This document shows, piece after piece, positions 37,120 through 47,195 of a DNA stretch of 64,000 nt. Location: positions 1 through 64,000 of the forward strand of contig NZ_LZSC01000027.1 of the NCBI RefSeq assembly GCF_001665235.1. Reading direction: 5' to 3'. The notes beneath the pieces were generated by a model that saw only the letters and a list, made by a program, of their open reading frames with translations, was not told where the DNA came from and did no database searches. The first letter of the stretch is position 1; each line of letters starts with the position of its first letter. The stretch comes from Mycobacterium sp. 1100029.7. Its GTDB lineage: Bacteria > Actinomycetota > Actinomycetes > Mycobacteriales > Mycobacteriaceae. The position numbers and the translations under genes were made by a program.

Positions 37120-38805
37120 ATGGGCCACAGCGGGTTCAACCTGTCTACCGTGTTTTCGACGCTGGCACACGCACTTCCCCAGCAGCGGGTGCTGTTCTGG
37201 CGAGGCCGCGAGTGGACCTACGCCGAGACGGACGCCCGCGTGGACGGCGTCGCGCACTACCTGGTGTCGCTCGGGCTGGGTTGCCACACCGAACGGGATC
37301 GCTTGCAGGGGCATGAATCCGGCCAGGACCATGTCGGGTTGTACCTGCGCAACGGCAACCAATATCTGGAGTCGATGATCGGCGCCTATCGGGCGCGCGT
37401 GGCACCGTTCAACGTCAACTACCGCTACGTCGACGCCGAACTGGTCTACCTGCTGACCAACTCGCAGGCCCGGGCGTTGGTTTACCACGCCGAGTTCGCG
37501 CCCCGCGTCGCATCGATTCGCGATCAGCTCCCGCGGCTCGAATTCCTGATTCAGGTGGCAGACGATTCCGGCCAGCCGCTGCTGCCCGGCGCGGTGGACT
37601 ACGAATCGATCGTCCGAACCCCGCCCCCAGCGGCGGGTATGCCCACCGTCAGCGGTGACGACCTCTACATGCTCTATACCGGCGGTACCACCGGTATGCC
37701 CAAGGGTGTGCTGTGGCGCCAGAACGACGTGTTCGTCTCGTCGATGGGCGGGCGCCCGTTCGGCTCCGACGAGGCGATGGCGTCCTATCAGGAGCTGGCC
37801 GAAAGGGCCTCTGCCGTGCCAGGTTTCGCCTCAATACTGCTGATCCCGCCGTTGATGCACGGCGCCGCGCAGTGGGGTGCATTCCAGATCATGACGATGG
37901 GCGGGTGGGTGACGTTTCCCGACGACGTCCACAGCATCCGGGCCGACGAGATTCTCCGGCTGGTCGAAAGGGAACGCGTGATGAGCATCCCGGTCGTCGG
38001 TGATGCGATTGCCCGTCCACTCATCGACGAAATCGAGCGCGGCGACTACGACTTGTCCGGACTGGTGTCGCTGAGCAACGGCGGTGCGGCGCTGACCCCC
38101 AGTGTCCGCAAGCGCTTCCTCACCGCGCTGCCGAACCTGCTGGTGATCGACAGCGCGGGCGCCTCGGAAACGGGCCTGCAGATGAGCGCCACCCCGACGC
38201 AGTCGGAGCCGACGGCGCTCGCCACCTTCACCCCGGGATCTGAAACCGGGGTGGTGGCAGCGGATTTCAGTCGCGAGCTGCGTCCCGGGGACGGCGATGG
38301 CGATGACGAAGGCTGGCTGGCCCGCCGCAATATGATCCCGCTGGGTTATCTCGGCGACGCCGAGAAGACGGCCCGCACCTTCCCCGTCATCGATGGGGTG
38401 CGCTGGTCGGTTCCCGGTGACCGCGCCCGATACCTCGCCGACGGTCGCATCGAGCTGCTCGGCCGCGACGCCGTCACGATCAACTCCGGTGGCGAAAAGA
38501 TCTTCGCCGAGGAGGTCGAGTCGGCGATGGCCGAGCACCCGGATATCTACGACGTCGTCGTGACCGGCCGGCCTTCGGAGCGCTGGGGCAACGAGGTGGT
38601 CGCGATCGTGCAGCTGGTGGCGGGCCAGGAACCCTCCGACGAGGACCTGCTGCAGACCTGTCAGCAACACATCGCCCGATACAAGCTGCCGAAGGCCATC
38701 ATCCGGACGCCGAAAATTCAGCGTTCGCCGGCGGGTAAGGCCGACTACCGCTGGGCCAAGCAGATTGCCAGCGAAAACTTACCCGCGGCAACGGGATCCG
38801 GCTAG
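37120..38805 (+). CDS. Acyl-CoA synthetase (FadD family)
   Basis: A 561-residue adenylate-forming ligase. The ATP-binding motif YTGGTTGMPKG is at 186-196 and the C-terminal catalytic Lys is in RSPAGKADYRWAK (about 541). It has an unusual insertion near residues 52-72 (GLGCHTERDRLQGHESGQDH) between early strands. It belongs with the fatty-acid/steroid side-chain FadD group rather than FAAL enzymes. ATG 37120 follows GAGGAGAGTC. It is paired with the upstream TetR gene and convergent with the amidohydrolase (4-base overlap). Confidence 0.92.
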   Translation: MGHSGFNLSTVFSTLAHALPQQRVLFWRGREWTYAETDARVDGVAHYLVSLGLGCHTERDRLQGHESGQDHVGLYLRNGNQYLESMIGAYRARVAPFNVNYRYVDAELVYLLTNSQARALVYHAEFAPRVASIRDQLPRLEFLIQVADDSGQPLLPGAVDYESIVRTPPPAAGMPTVSGDDLYMLYTGGTTGMPKGVLWRQNDVFVSSMGGRPFGSDEAMASYQELAERASAVPGFASILLIPPLMHGAAQWGAFQIMTMGGWVTFPDDVHSIRADEILRLVERERVMSIPVVGDAIARPLIDEIERGDYDLSGLVSLSNGGAALTPSVRKRFLTALPNLLVIDSAGASETGLQMSATPTQSEPTALATFTPGSETGVVAADFSRELRPGDGDGDDEGWLARRNMIPLGYLGDAEKTARTFPVIDGVRWSVPGDRARYLADGRIELLGRDAVTINSGGEKIFAEEVESAMAEHPDIYDVVVTGRPSERWGNEVVAIVQLVAGQEPSDEDLLQTCQQHIARYKLPKAIIRTPKIQRSPAGKADYRWAKQIASENLPAATGSG

Positions 38806-40568
38806 ACCGCCGGGTGCAGGTTGCGCGCCGGTTCGCCGGCACGCAGGAACTGACCGAAGCGCTGCTTGCCCAGAGTCGGCGCTGCCACACCGGCGCTGAA
38901 GACTTGCTGCCCGGCGACCAGCACCTGGGTGACGGTGTCGTCGTTGCGATTGACCATCCGAGACAGCCCGCCGTAGGACTCGACGGGATGTTCGGCGTAG
39001 GCGTCCAGGGACTCGTCGAGCTTGTCGGGGTCGACCACGACGATGTCGGCACGGTCGCCTTCGCGCAGGGTGCCCGCATCGATGTCGTACCAGGCGCCGA
39101 GTTCACCGGTGAGCCGGTGTACCGCATGTTCGATCGACAGGAACGGGGTGCCCCGCTTCTCGGCGTCGTGCACGTGCCGCAGTAGTCGCAAACCCGAGTT
39201 GTAGAACGCCATGTTGCGCAGATGGGCACCGGCGTCGGAAAAGCCCATCTGCACGTTGCGGCTCTGCGCGAGCTTCTTGAGCAGTTCGGGCCGGTGGTTG
39301 GAGATCGTGGTGCGCCAGCGCAGGGCTTCGCCGTGCTCGAGGACCAAGTCGAGGAACGCGTCGACCGGGTGCAGGCCGCCGCGGTCCTGACCCACTTGCC
39401 CGAAAGACTTGCCCACCACCGATTCGTCCGGGCACGCGACGATGTCGGCGTCGAAGAAGTCCCGGTGCCAGACCCGCGGCCCGTACTTCTGGTCGTAGTC
39501 CTTGCGGAATTGGCGCCGGTATTCTTCGTCGCGCATCAGCTCGTTGCGGGCGATCTCGTCCTGCAGGTGCAGGGCCGCGGCGCCGGAACCGAACTCCTCG
39601 AAGATCACCAACGAGATTCCGTCGGCGTAGACCTCGAACGGCACCGGCAGGTGCTGCCAGCGGAAGTCACCGCCGAGGCGGTTGACGACCCGCGCGAGCG
39701 CCTCCATCAGGTAGATGACCGGTGGCAGCGACTTGACGTCGGCGGCCGACAGCAGACTGGTCTTCAGTCGGCGACGTCCCACTCCCAGCGAGGTAGCCAG
39801 TTGCGAGACTATCGAGAAGGGGTTCTTGATGTCGGGGCCCGACTGCAGAATCTTGTTGCGCCGCCTCAAGATTGCGTTGAGGCGCCGCAGCTCGCGCGCG
39901 GTCGCGTAGGTCGAGGGCAGGGTGCGTGACCGGCAGACCTCGCCGTCGAGTTTGTCGAACAGCAACTGCTGCGAGGACAGCCCGACGAATCCCTCGTCCA
40001 GCGCCTCTTTGAGCATCGACTCCATCCGCGCCAGTTCCGACGCGGACGGACGAATCTCCTTGCGGGTCGCCCGGTCCAGACCCATTGTCGCGGCGCGCAT
40101 GTCGGAGTGACCGATGAACGCCGCGATGTTGGGGCCCAGGTTCAGCCGCTCGAGTGCTGCCACGTATTCCTTGGGGCTGTTCCACGAGCGGGCTTGCTCG
40201 AGGCCCTCGATCACATACTGCCGCGGGATCGCCTCCACCCGGCCGAAGATGTCACCGGCGTCGACGTTGTCCAGGTACACCGTCGACAATGAGCAGGAGC
40301 CCACCATCACCGTCGTCACACCGTGCCGTAACGATTCGGAAAGTGCTGGTTCACAGAGTGTTTCGATGTCGTAGTGGGTGTGGATGTCGATGATCCCCGG
40401 GATCACCCACTGCCCCGTCGCGTCGATGATGTCGGCGCCGGAGGTGTCCAGCGGCTCGTCGGTGATGGTCGCGACATGGCCGTCACGTACGCCGATGTTG
40501 CGAATCGCCGACGGAGCGCCGGTTCCGTCGAACCAGCGTCCGTTCAAGATGACGGTGTCGTACTGCAT
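38802..40568 (-). CDS. Amidohydrolase-family protein (N-acyl-D-amino-acid deacylase / D-aminoacylase-like)
   Basis: A 588-residue metal-dependent hydrolase. The N-terminal small beta domain (MQYDTVILNGRWFDGTG) leads into the HxH-type motif GIIDIHTHYD (about 54-63). Later metal-site elements are IGHSDMR and MGFSDAGAHLRN, where the Asp is the catalytic base, and the C-terminal composite barrel ends with GDRADIVVVDPD. This is the D-aminoacylase branch of the superfamily; mycobacteria carry several, with unproven substrates. ATG 40568 has a perfect AGGAGG. Confidence 0.9.
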   Translation of the reverse strand: MQYDTVILNGRWFDGTGAPSAIRNIGVRDGHVATITDEPLDTSGADIIDATGQWVIPGIIDIHTHYDIETLCEPALSESLRHGVTTVMVGSCSLSTVYLDNVDAGDIFGRVEAIPRQYVIEGLEQARSWNSPKEYVAALERLNLGPNIAAFIGHSDMRAATMGLDRATRKEIRPSASELARMESMLKEALDEGFVGLSSQQLLFDKLDGEVCRSRTLPSTYATARELRRLNAILRRRNKILQSGPDIKNPFSIVSQLATSLGVGRRRLKTSLLSAADVKSLPPVIYLMEALARVVNRLGGDFRWQHLPVPFEVYADGISLVIFEEFGSGAAALHLQDEIARNELMRDEEYRRQFRKDYDQKYGPRVWHRDFFDADIVACPDESVVGKSFGQVGQDRGGLHPVDAFLDLVLEHGEALRWRTTISNHRPELLKKLAQSRNVQMGFSDAGAHLRNMAFYNSGLRLLRHVHDAEKRGTPFLSIEHAVHRLTGELGAWYDIDAGTLREGDRADIVVVDPDKLDESLDAYAEHPVESYGGLSRMVNRNDDTVTQVLVAGQQVFSAGVAAPTLGKQRFGQFLRAGEPARNLHPAV

Positions 40569-40710
40569 GCGGGGCCTCCTGGTTCGCAGAGTGATCATAC
40601 ACACGTCAGATAGTGTCTCGTCGTGGGTGAACGCAGGCCGGCAATGACAATGGCGAACGGTGTGCGCATCAGCAACGATCGTCTAGCTGCGACGATATGA
40701 TCGAGCCGTG

Positions 40711-40743
40711 ATGACGACCGACTACCTGTTCTTCGCCCGCTGA
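40711..40743 (+). CDS. Possible 10-residue upstream ORF
   Basis: ATG 40711 opens a 10-codon frame encoding MTTDYLFFAR and stops 2 bases before the start of the TetR gene at 40746. A GTG in frame precedes it directly. There is no strong ribosome binding site. It could be a short leader peptide that couples translation to the TetR gene, or chance. It is recorded because of its tight spacing and non-random, hydrophobic/aromatic end. Confidence 0.3.
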   Translation: MTTDYLFFAR

Positions 40744-40745
40744 CG

Positions 40746-41414
40746 ATGCGCAGCCACGGTTGGGCAGGAAACACGCCCGCCTCCGACGAGGAGGCGATCG
40801 AGCGGATCCTGGATGCGGCGGACAAGATCATCGACGAGCGAGGTTCGGCCATGCGGATCGCCGACGTCGCCCGCGCGCTGGGAGTGACCCGGCAGACCGT
40901 GTACCGCTATTTCCCCGGAACGCAGGCGCTCCTGGTGGCAAGCGCGATGCGGTCCGCCGACGGTTTCCTTGATCATCTGGCCGCTCATCTCCAAGGCATC
41001 ACCGACCCGGTACTGGCGGTCACCGAGAGTTTCGCTTTCGCCGTCGAACAGCTGGCATCGGACAATCAACTGGAGCTGGTCCTCAATCGGCGTAACCGGG
41101 GCGGTCAGACAGTCTCCATCGTCTCGGATACCGCCCTGGCCTTCGGCCGATCGATGCTGCACCGGTTCGACATCGACTGGCAGCGGCACGGATTCGACGA
41201 GGCCGGCCTGGACGAGCTGAACGAGTTCACCCTTCGGTTGTTGCATTCTTTCCTGGCGGATCCCGGTCGGCCACCGCGCAGCGGTGCCGACCTCCGGCGC
41301 TACCTGATCCGGTGGATCGGCCCGGCAATCGCCTACCCGAAGCTGGCCGCGGCGATGGATCCGCTGCACACTCCCGAACCGCGAGCCCGGCGGCGGTCCT
41401 CGGCGGCGTCCTGA
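40746..41414 (+). CDS. TetR-family transcriptional regulator
   Basis: A 222-residue regulator. The helix-turn-helix MRIADVARALGVTRQTVYRYFPGTQALLVASA lies at about residues 36-67. The large C-terminal domain ends in a basic tail (EPRARRRSS). It is divergent from the amidohydrolase gene, the likely target across the 177-bp intergenic region. No ribosome binding site is obvious; translation may be coupled to the short frame ending at 40743. Confidence 0.88.
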   Translation: MRSHGWAGNTPASDEEAIERILDAADKIIDERGSAMRIADVARALGVTRQTVYRYFPGTQALLVASAMRSADGFLDHLAAHLQGITDPVLAVTESFAFAVEQLASDNQLELVLNRRNRGGQTVSIVSDTALAFGRSMLHRFDIDWQRHGFDEAGLDELNEFTLRLLHSFLADPGRPPRSGADLRRYLIRWIGPAIAYPKLAAAMDPLHTPEPRARRRSSAAS

Positions 41415-41441
41415 TACGAACCCGGCGCGCAAGGAGGAGAC

Positions 41442-41900
41442 ATGGTCGGACTGGGACAGCTGGCGCTCGACAGCGCACCCGTGTTCGGCGGCGCCATGCT
41501 GCTGCTCGCGGCCGTGCAGTTCCGGGGCCCGGATTACCGGAAACTGATTCAGCAGGACATGGACCTATTGGAGCGGCTACCACCGGAAGCCACCGAGCGG
41601 CGCGACGCGCTGCGGCGCTCGATCGATGCCCGGATCGACGATCTGGTCGACGCCGCGAACCGCAGCCGTGCCTGGCGGCGGGCGGCGCTGTCGTACCAAG
41701 GCAATTGGCGCGATGTGGTGGTGGCCCTGTGCGCCGTGCTGTTCACCATCGTCTGGTGGAACGTCGACCACAGCCGCAAAAACTGGCTGCCGCTGTTCAT
41801 CCTGTTGATCATGCTGTGCGTGGTGGCCGCGGTGTACGCGTTCCGCGGCGTGCTGCGCGCGGCCAGCGCGTTTGCGCACCGACGCCACGACCGTTCCTAG
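41442..41900 (+). CDS. Small membrane protein of unknown function
   Basis: A 152-residue protein. An N-terminal hydrophobic segment (about 8-26) and two strong helices near the C-terminus (about 88-108 and 112-135) flank a charged helical middle (DMDLLERLPPEATERRDALRRSIDARI). ATG 41442 has an AAGGAGGAG ribosome binding site. I do not recognise a named family; it resembles actinobacterial envelope proteins of unknown role. It is probably cotranscribed with the TetR gene 27 bases upstream. Confidence 0.75.
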   Translation: MVGLGQLALDSAPVFGGAMLLLAAVQFRGPDYRKLIQQDMDLLERLPPEATERRDALRRSIDARIDDLVDAANRSRAWRRAALSYQGNWRDVVVALCAVLFTIVWWNVDHSRKNWLPLFILLIMLCVVAAVYAFRGVLRAASAFAHRRHDRS

Positions 41901-41913
41901 CGCCACGTCGAAA

Positions 41914-41932
41914 GTCGTTGCCCGACAACGAC
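41914..41932. terminator. Stem-loop terminator between convergent genes
   Basis: GTCGTTG (41914-41920) pairs perfectly with CAACGAC (41926-41932) around a CCCGA loop, 13 bases after the membrane-protein stop and before the convergent gene's stop at 41946. No T-run. Probably a bidirectional terminator. Confidence 0.45.
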
Positions 41933-41945
41933 CCCGCCGCGCGGC

Positions 41946-42323
41946 TCAGTATCGGGGTGCGGCCTCGAGCACCTCGACGGCCGCGTCGATGTTGGGCACG
42001 ATGGTCATCCCGTAGCTTGCCACCACTTGCGACAGCGCACGCGTGATGTGCGGACCGACGGCCCCGGCAGCCAGAACCTCCTCGGCCAGCACAATGTCGT
42101 TGACCACATGCGCGGCACGCAGTCGGCCGTCGCCGGTGAGCTCGTAGCGCCACTCGCCGATCTGAACCCGCTCGGGCTGCGACCGGAAGAATCCGCGCCG
42201 TTGCGGAGTCAGGATGACGCCCGGAACGCCGCAGAACACCTTCACGACTTGTCCGACGCCGCCGGGGCCGGCCAGAGCCGACCCGATGGCACGACTGGCC
42301 CGCTCCTGGTCGAATGCCGTCAT
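41946..42323 (-). CDS. Conserved actinobacterial protein of unknown function
   Basis: A 125-residue protein starting at ATG 42323, which shares one base with the stop of the upstream YbjQ-type gene (TGATG). Sequence features are a Gly-rich segment (GPGGVGQVVKVFCGVPGVILTP) and a C-terminal helix (EEVLAAGAVGPHITRALSQVVASYG). It is soluble, with no membrane segment or catalytic motif I can name. Tight coupling to the YbjQ gene suggests a shared function. Confidence 0.7.
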   Translation of the reverse strand: MTAFDQERASRAIGSALAGPGGVGQVVKVFCGVPGVILTPQRRGFFRSQPERVQIGEWRYELTGDGRLRAAHVVNDIVLAEEVLAAGAVGPHITRALSQVVASYGMTIVPNIDAAVEVLEAAPRY

Positions 42324-43108
42324 CAATCACTCATCGGAAGGACGAACGACGGCGTGATGGTCTGCGGTTCGCCGACGCGGCGCACGGCGGTCCCCGCCAC
42401 GTAGAACTCGACGGTGTGATGCCCCCACGCATAGTTCGAGATTGCGAAATGCACACCGACGACGCCGTCTCCGCCGTCTCGTTCGGCCTCGCTCTGCATC
42501 CGCGACATGGCCAGCTCGCGCGCCTGGTAACTGCCCTGCGTCCACTGCGGCATCTCCGCGTTGCGCCCCACCTGGCTCAGTGTCCGCAGAAAGCCTTGGA
42601 CGGCAATGTGAAACACACAGTTGCCCATCACGAACGCGACCGGCGCGAACCCGGAGCGCAACAGGGTGGTCAAGTCCTGGCCCGTCAGGTGACTGGTGAA
42701 GGCCTGCCCGCTCGGGCGCCGATAGGCGCCCGGCTTTTCGGCGTAGCGCACGGCGGTGCCGACCGCGATGAATTCGAGGTGTTCGCCCTCGCCCTGATGG
42801 CGCCACTCGAGTCGCACTCCGACCACGCCGTCGGCGCCCAGGGCGTCGGCCTCGGCCTGCATCCGCGACATCGCGTTCCAGCGCGCGCGGTAGGTCGCGT
42901 CGGTCAGCACGGGCAACTCGGATTGCTGCTTGATACCGGTGAACTGGTAGCCCACGTGATAGACCGAAACGCCCATCACCAGCTCCATCGGTTCGAATCC
43001 CGCCCCGTGCAGTAGGGCGAATTCGTTGATGGACAGATCAGACGTGAAGATCTTGCCGGCGTGCGACAGACGTTCGCTGGCGACGGGGTCGAGCGGGTTC
43101 GGCGGCAT
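42323..43108 (-). CDS. Protein with two tandem YbjQ-like domains
   Basis: A 261-residue protein made of two copies of a roughly 115-residue YbjQ-type (putative heavy-metal-binding) unit. Each half contains the FTS(D/H)L...GFEP/GFAP, MSRMQ(A/S)EA and DGVVGV signature: copy 1 near residues 25-130, copy 2 near 140-250. Single YbjQ proteins form pentamers; a fused pair is less common. ATG 43108 has GGAGGG. It is coupled to the following unknown gene. Confidence 0.82.
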   Translation of the reverse strand: MPPNPLDPVASERLSHAGKIFTSDLSINEFALLHGAGFEPMELVMGVSVYHVGYQFTGIKQQSELPVLTDATYRARWNAMSRMQAEADALGADGVVGVRLEWRHQGEGEHLEFIAVGTAVRYAEKPGAYRRPSGQAFTSHLTGQDLTTLLRSGFAPVAFVMGNCVFHIAVQGFLRTLSQVGRNAEMPQWTQGSYQARELAMSRMQSEAERDGGDGVVGVHFAISNYAWGHHTVEFYVAGTAVRRVGEPQTITPSFVLPMSD

Positions 43109-43219
43109 GGTCAAACACCCTCCTGCGGTTCGCAAACAGCGTAGGCCGCGGTTGCTCCGCTCACACGGATATCGCCCGACAAGGTGGGCGGCGGGTTACG
43201 CATTGCTGAACCCCACGGT

Positions 43220-43235
43220 GAACCGATAACGGTTC
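43220..43235. promoter_or_regulatory. Perfect 6+6 palindrome upstream of ABC transporter operon
   Basis: GAACCG-ATAA-CGGTTC. It lies about 80 bases upstream of the ATPase gene start (43317) and 111 bases upstream of the divergent YbjQ gene start (43108). It is a plausible operator; no regulator gene is adjacent. Confidence 0.4.
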
Positions 43236-43316
43236 GGCCTCGTGATAACCGGTACCAGCGCCGTGTGGGCTAACGGCGGATGTGCGCCGATCGCGCGCGG
43301 ACCTCGCAGGAGGATC

Positions 43317-44056
<740 letters not shown>

Positions 44057-44060
<4 letters not shown>

Positions 44061-46573
44061 GTTCGGGCCCCTCGATCGGCGCGACAGCGAGCCGGCTTCG
44101 CCTGTTCAGCCTTCGAGAACTGGCCGCGCACCGGCGCCGCACGGTCGCATCGGTCGCGGTGATGGCCGTCTCCGCAATGTATTTGGTGGCGATTTTCGGC
44201 ATCTTCGGATCGATCACCGGCTCGGTCAATCGGCTCAGCGACGGGATCGCCGGCGTCGCCTCGCTCGAAGTCTCGGGGATCACCGATGCGGGATTTCCCG
44301 ACAGCATCGGTGCCGACGTCGCCGCAGTTCCGGGGGTGGCGACCGCCGCACCCATGATCCGCACACCGGTGTCGACGCCGTCGGGACCGGTGCTGTTGTT
44401 CGGGGCCGACGACCGGCTCGCCGCGCTGGGCGGCGCCCTGAAGGACGCGTTGAAAACCGCTGCGGCAGCGCAACCCGCGAATCCGTCCGGGCCCGCCAAC
44501 GGAGTCCGGGTGGGGCCAGCGGTGGGGCGGGTCAACGGCGAGACGTTTTCGTTGGACTCCTCGACGGTCAGCGTCACCGAGGTGCTCACCGGCAAAGAAG
44601 TTTCGGCGCTCAACGGCGGACATTTCGTCCTAGCACCACTTGCGCTGGCGCAGAACATCACCGGACGGCAAGGCCAGCTCGACTCGATCCTGATCACCGT
44701 CAAACCCGGTGCCGATCTGGGGCAGGTCCGTGCCGCGGTCACCGCAGCCGTCAACGGCCGCGCCATCGTCGCGGACCCGAGCATGCGGGCCACCCGAGCC
44801 GGTGACGGCGTCAAGCTGATGAACTACATGGCCCTGATGGGGGCGATGGTCGCGTTGCTCGTCGGGGCCTTTCTGATTTACACCACCATGACGATGGCGA
44901 TCACCCAGCGCCGACCGGTCATTTCGCTGCTGCGCGCGATCGGCGGCCGGCGCGCCACGATCGTGCGAGACATGCTCGCCGAGGCCGCGATCCTGGGCGT
45001 CATCGGCGGAGCTATCGGGTCGGCAGTCGGAATATTGCTGGGCCGCTTAGCAATTGGTCGATTGCCAGCAGCCATGACGCAAGGCCTGGAGGCCCGCATC
45101 GAATACTGGCTGCCCGGCTACGCGATACCGGTGGCGCTGGTGACGACGGCGCTTACCAGCGTGGCGGCCTCGGCCATGGCCGCCCGGCAGGTGTACAAGG
45201 TCGCGCCCATCGAAGCGTTGGCGCCGGTGGGAGTTTCGGTGGCCGACCGGGTGCCCCGCTGGTTGCGGGTGGTCTGTGGATGCGGCGCCGTGGCGGTGTT
45301 CGCGGTGTCAATCCTGGTCGTCGTCACTCAGCGCGGCGTGCTCGCCTTCATCGCCATGTCGGCCGTGTTCACCGCCGAGGTCGCGTTGGGCTTCGCGCTG
45401 ACCATGCCCATCGTCGGCGCCGCGGCCGGCACCGCGCGAATATTCGGCACCGTCGGTGCGCTGGCGGCGGCGACGATCGAGCGCGCACCGCGACGGGTAT
45501 GGGCGACGGTCATGACGGTGGTCATCGCTGTCATCACGACCGTCACGATCACCGGAACCAATACCGACATGATCGGGTCCGCGCGCGCCCTCTTCGCGTC
45601 GGTTACCGACACCCCGGTGTGGGTCAGTGCCAGCGCCCCGGATACCTATCCCACCGATGCTCTGCCGCAAGGACTTTCGGATACGGTGAGCGCCGTCCCG
45701 GGTGTCGAGCGGGTTACCGAGGGCGCGTTCGGGTTCGCCGAAGTCGGCGGGACCCGGGTGATGCTCGACGGCTTCGCCTCCGGAACCGCCGATCCGCTGT
45801 ACCGCGCCCTCGGCCAACAGGTCCGCCAGGATGTGCTCGCCGGTCGGGGTGTGGTGCTCACCCAGAATCTGGGCAAGACGCTGGGCGTCGGTGTCGGCGA
45901 CCCGCTGCGGATGCAAACCCCGCACGGGGTGCAGCAGGCGACGGTACTGGCCCTGGTCCCCTACTTCTCGACCGTGATCGGCACCGTCGGCATGCGCCTG
46001 GATCAACTGCGGGCCTGGTTCGACCGCCCGGTCACCACATCGCTTCAAATCGCCGCGGCCCCGGGCGTGGATCCGCATCAACTGCTCAGGGATGTTCGCG
46101 CGGCGGTGCCGGCACCCACGTATGTATACGACGGTCAGGCCGAGCTGGCGGGACTGGAAGCGCCGATGCACCAAAGCATGTTCATCGCCAACGCCGTGTG
46201 GATCATCGTGGTGCTGGTGGCCGCGGTCGCACTGCTCAACACGTTGACCCTGTCCGTGCTGGAACGCCGTCGCGAGATCGGTGTCCTGCGCGCGATGGGT
46301 TCCAGCCGCCGGTTCATCCTGCGGATGGTGCTGGCCGAGGCGGTCGGAATCGGTTGCGTGGGCGGCATTGTGGGCTTGGTGTTCGGGTGCGCAGACCAGT
46401 GGTTGTTCAGCCTCGTCAGCGGCGACATGATGAATTTCCAGGTGACGTTCCGGCCCAGCTGGATGGCATTGGCGTTCACCGTCGGCGCGCTGGTCATCAG
46501 CCTGCTCGGCTCGGTCCCACCCGCGCGTCGCGCGGCGCGGCTGAACATCATCGACGCGGTCGGTGTCGAGTGA
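44057..46573 (+). CDS. ABC transporter permease, FtsX/MacB type with two FtsX domains
   Basis: An 838-residue membrane protein with N-terminal helix, large extracytoplasmic domain and three helices (about 255-280, 315-340, 355-375), then a repeat of the same plan ending in three helices (about 715-740, 765-785, 805-825). Both halves carry the FtsX-type coupling sequence (RRPVISLLRAIGGRRATIVRDMLAEA; RRREIGVLRAMGSSRRFILRMVLAEA). With the upstream ATPase it probably performs mechanotransmission or export of a lipid or peptide at the envelope. GTG start overlaps the ATPase stop. Confidence 0.9.
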
Positions 46574-46575
46574 CG

Positions 46576-47181
46576 CTAGTCGACGAGGGTGGCGAAGCCC
46601 TGTAGGTGCGGCTTGCACGGAAACGGTACCGGGGTGCGCGGCAGGCTACGCAGTCCGCGGGTGTCGAACCCGGCGGCGGCGATGGAATCGACGGTGCGCC
46701 GGTTAGGTTCACATCCCGACGCCAGCCAGGACCAGGGTTTGGCGATCCAGTCCTGAAACCGCCCGGTGGCGCCCTCGCCGCGGACATGCTCCAGAACTAC
46801 CAACCGGCCCCCGGGTACCAGGACGCGGCGGATCTCGCGCAGGGTGGCGGCGACGTCACTGACCGAGCACAGCACCAGCCCGATGTGAACCGAGTCGAAG
46901 GTGTTGTCCGGGAAAGGGATTGATTCACCCGTCCCGTCGACGATGGCGGCGCTGATGCCGCGGCGAAGCGCCAGGCGAGCCGCCGCCTCCCGGAACGCGG
47001 CCACCGGCTCCACTGCCGAGATCGCGGTCACCGTGGCCGGGACGAATTTGAGGTCGGTGCCCGGTCCGAGCCCCAGCATCAGCAGCCGGCCGGTCGCGTG
47101 TGCGAGCGCCTCACGGCGATACCGGTTGTAGAAAAGCCGGTCGAAGATCGGCTGGCCGAGCCGATATATGAAGGGAAACAA
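46576..47181 (-). CDS. SAM-dependent methyltransferase (UbiE/type 11)
   Basis: A roughly 201-residue methyltransferase. Motif I is LLMLGLGPGTDL, the motif around SIPFPDNTFDSVHIGLVLCSV is characteristic of type 11 methyltransferases, and RVLVPGGRLVVLEHV is motif III. The first start is a TTG at 47181 with no clear ribosome binding site, so the N-terminus is uncertain. The DUF4389 gene stops 14 bases upstream, so the three leftward genes from 49012 to 46576 may be one operon. Substrate unknown; its end is 3 bases from the convergent permease stop. Confidence 0.82.
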   Translation of the reverse strand: MFPFIYRLGQPIFDRLFYNRYRREALAHATGRLLMLGLGPGTDLKFVPATVTAISAVEPVAAFREAAARLALRRGISAAIVDGTGESIPFPDNTFDSVHIGLVLCSVSDVAATLREIRRVLVPGGRLVVLEHVRGEGATGRFQDWIAKPWSWLASGCEPNRRTVDSIAAAGFDTRGLRSLPRTPVPFPCKPHLQGFATLVD

Positions 47182-47195
47182 CGGATTCGCGCGCG

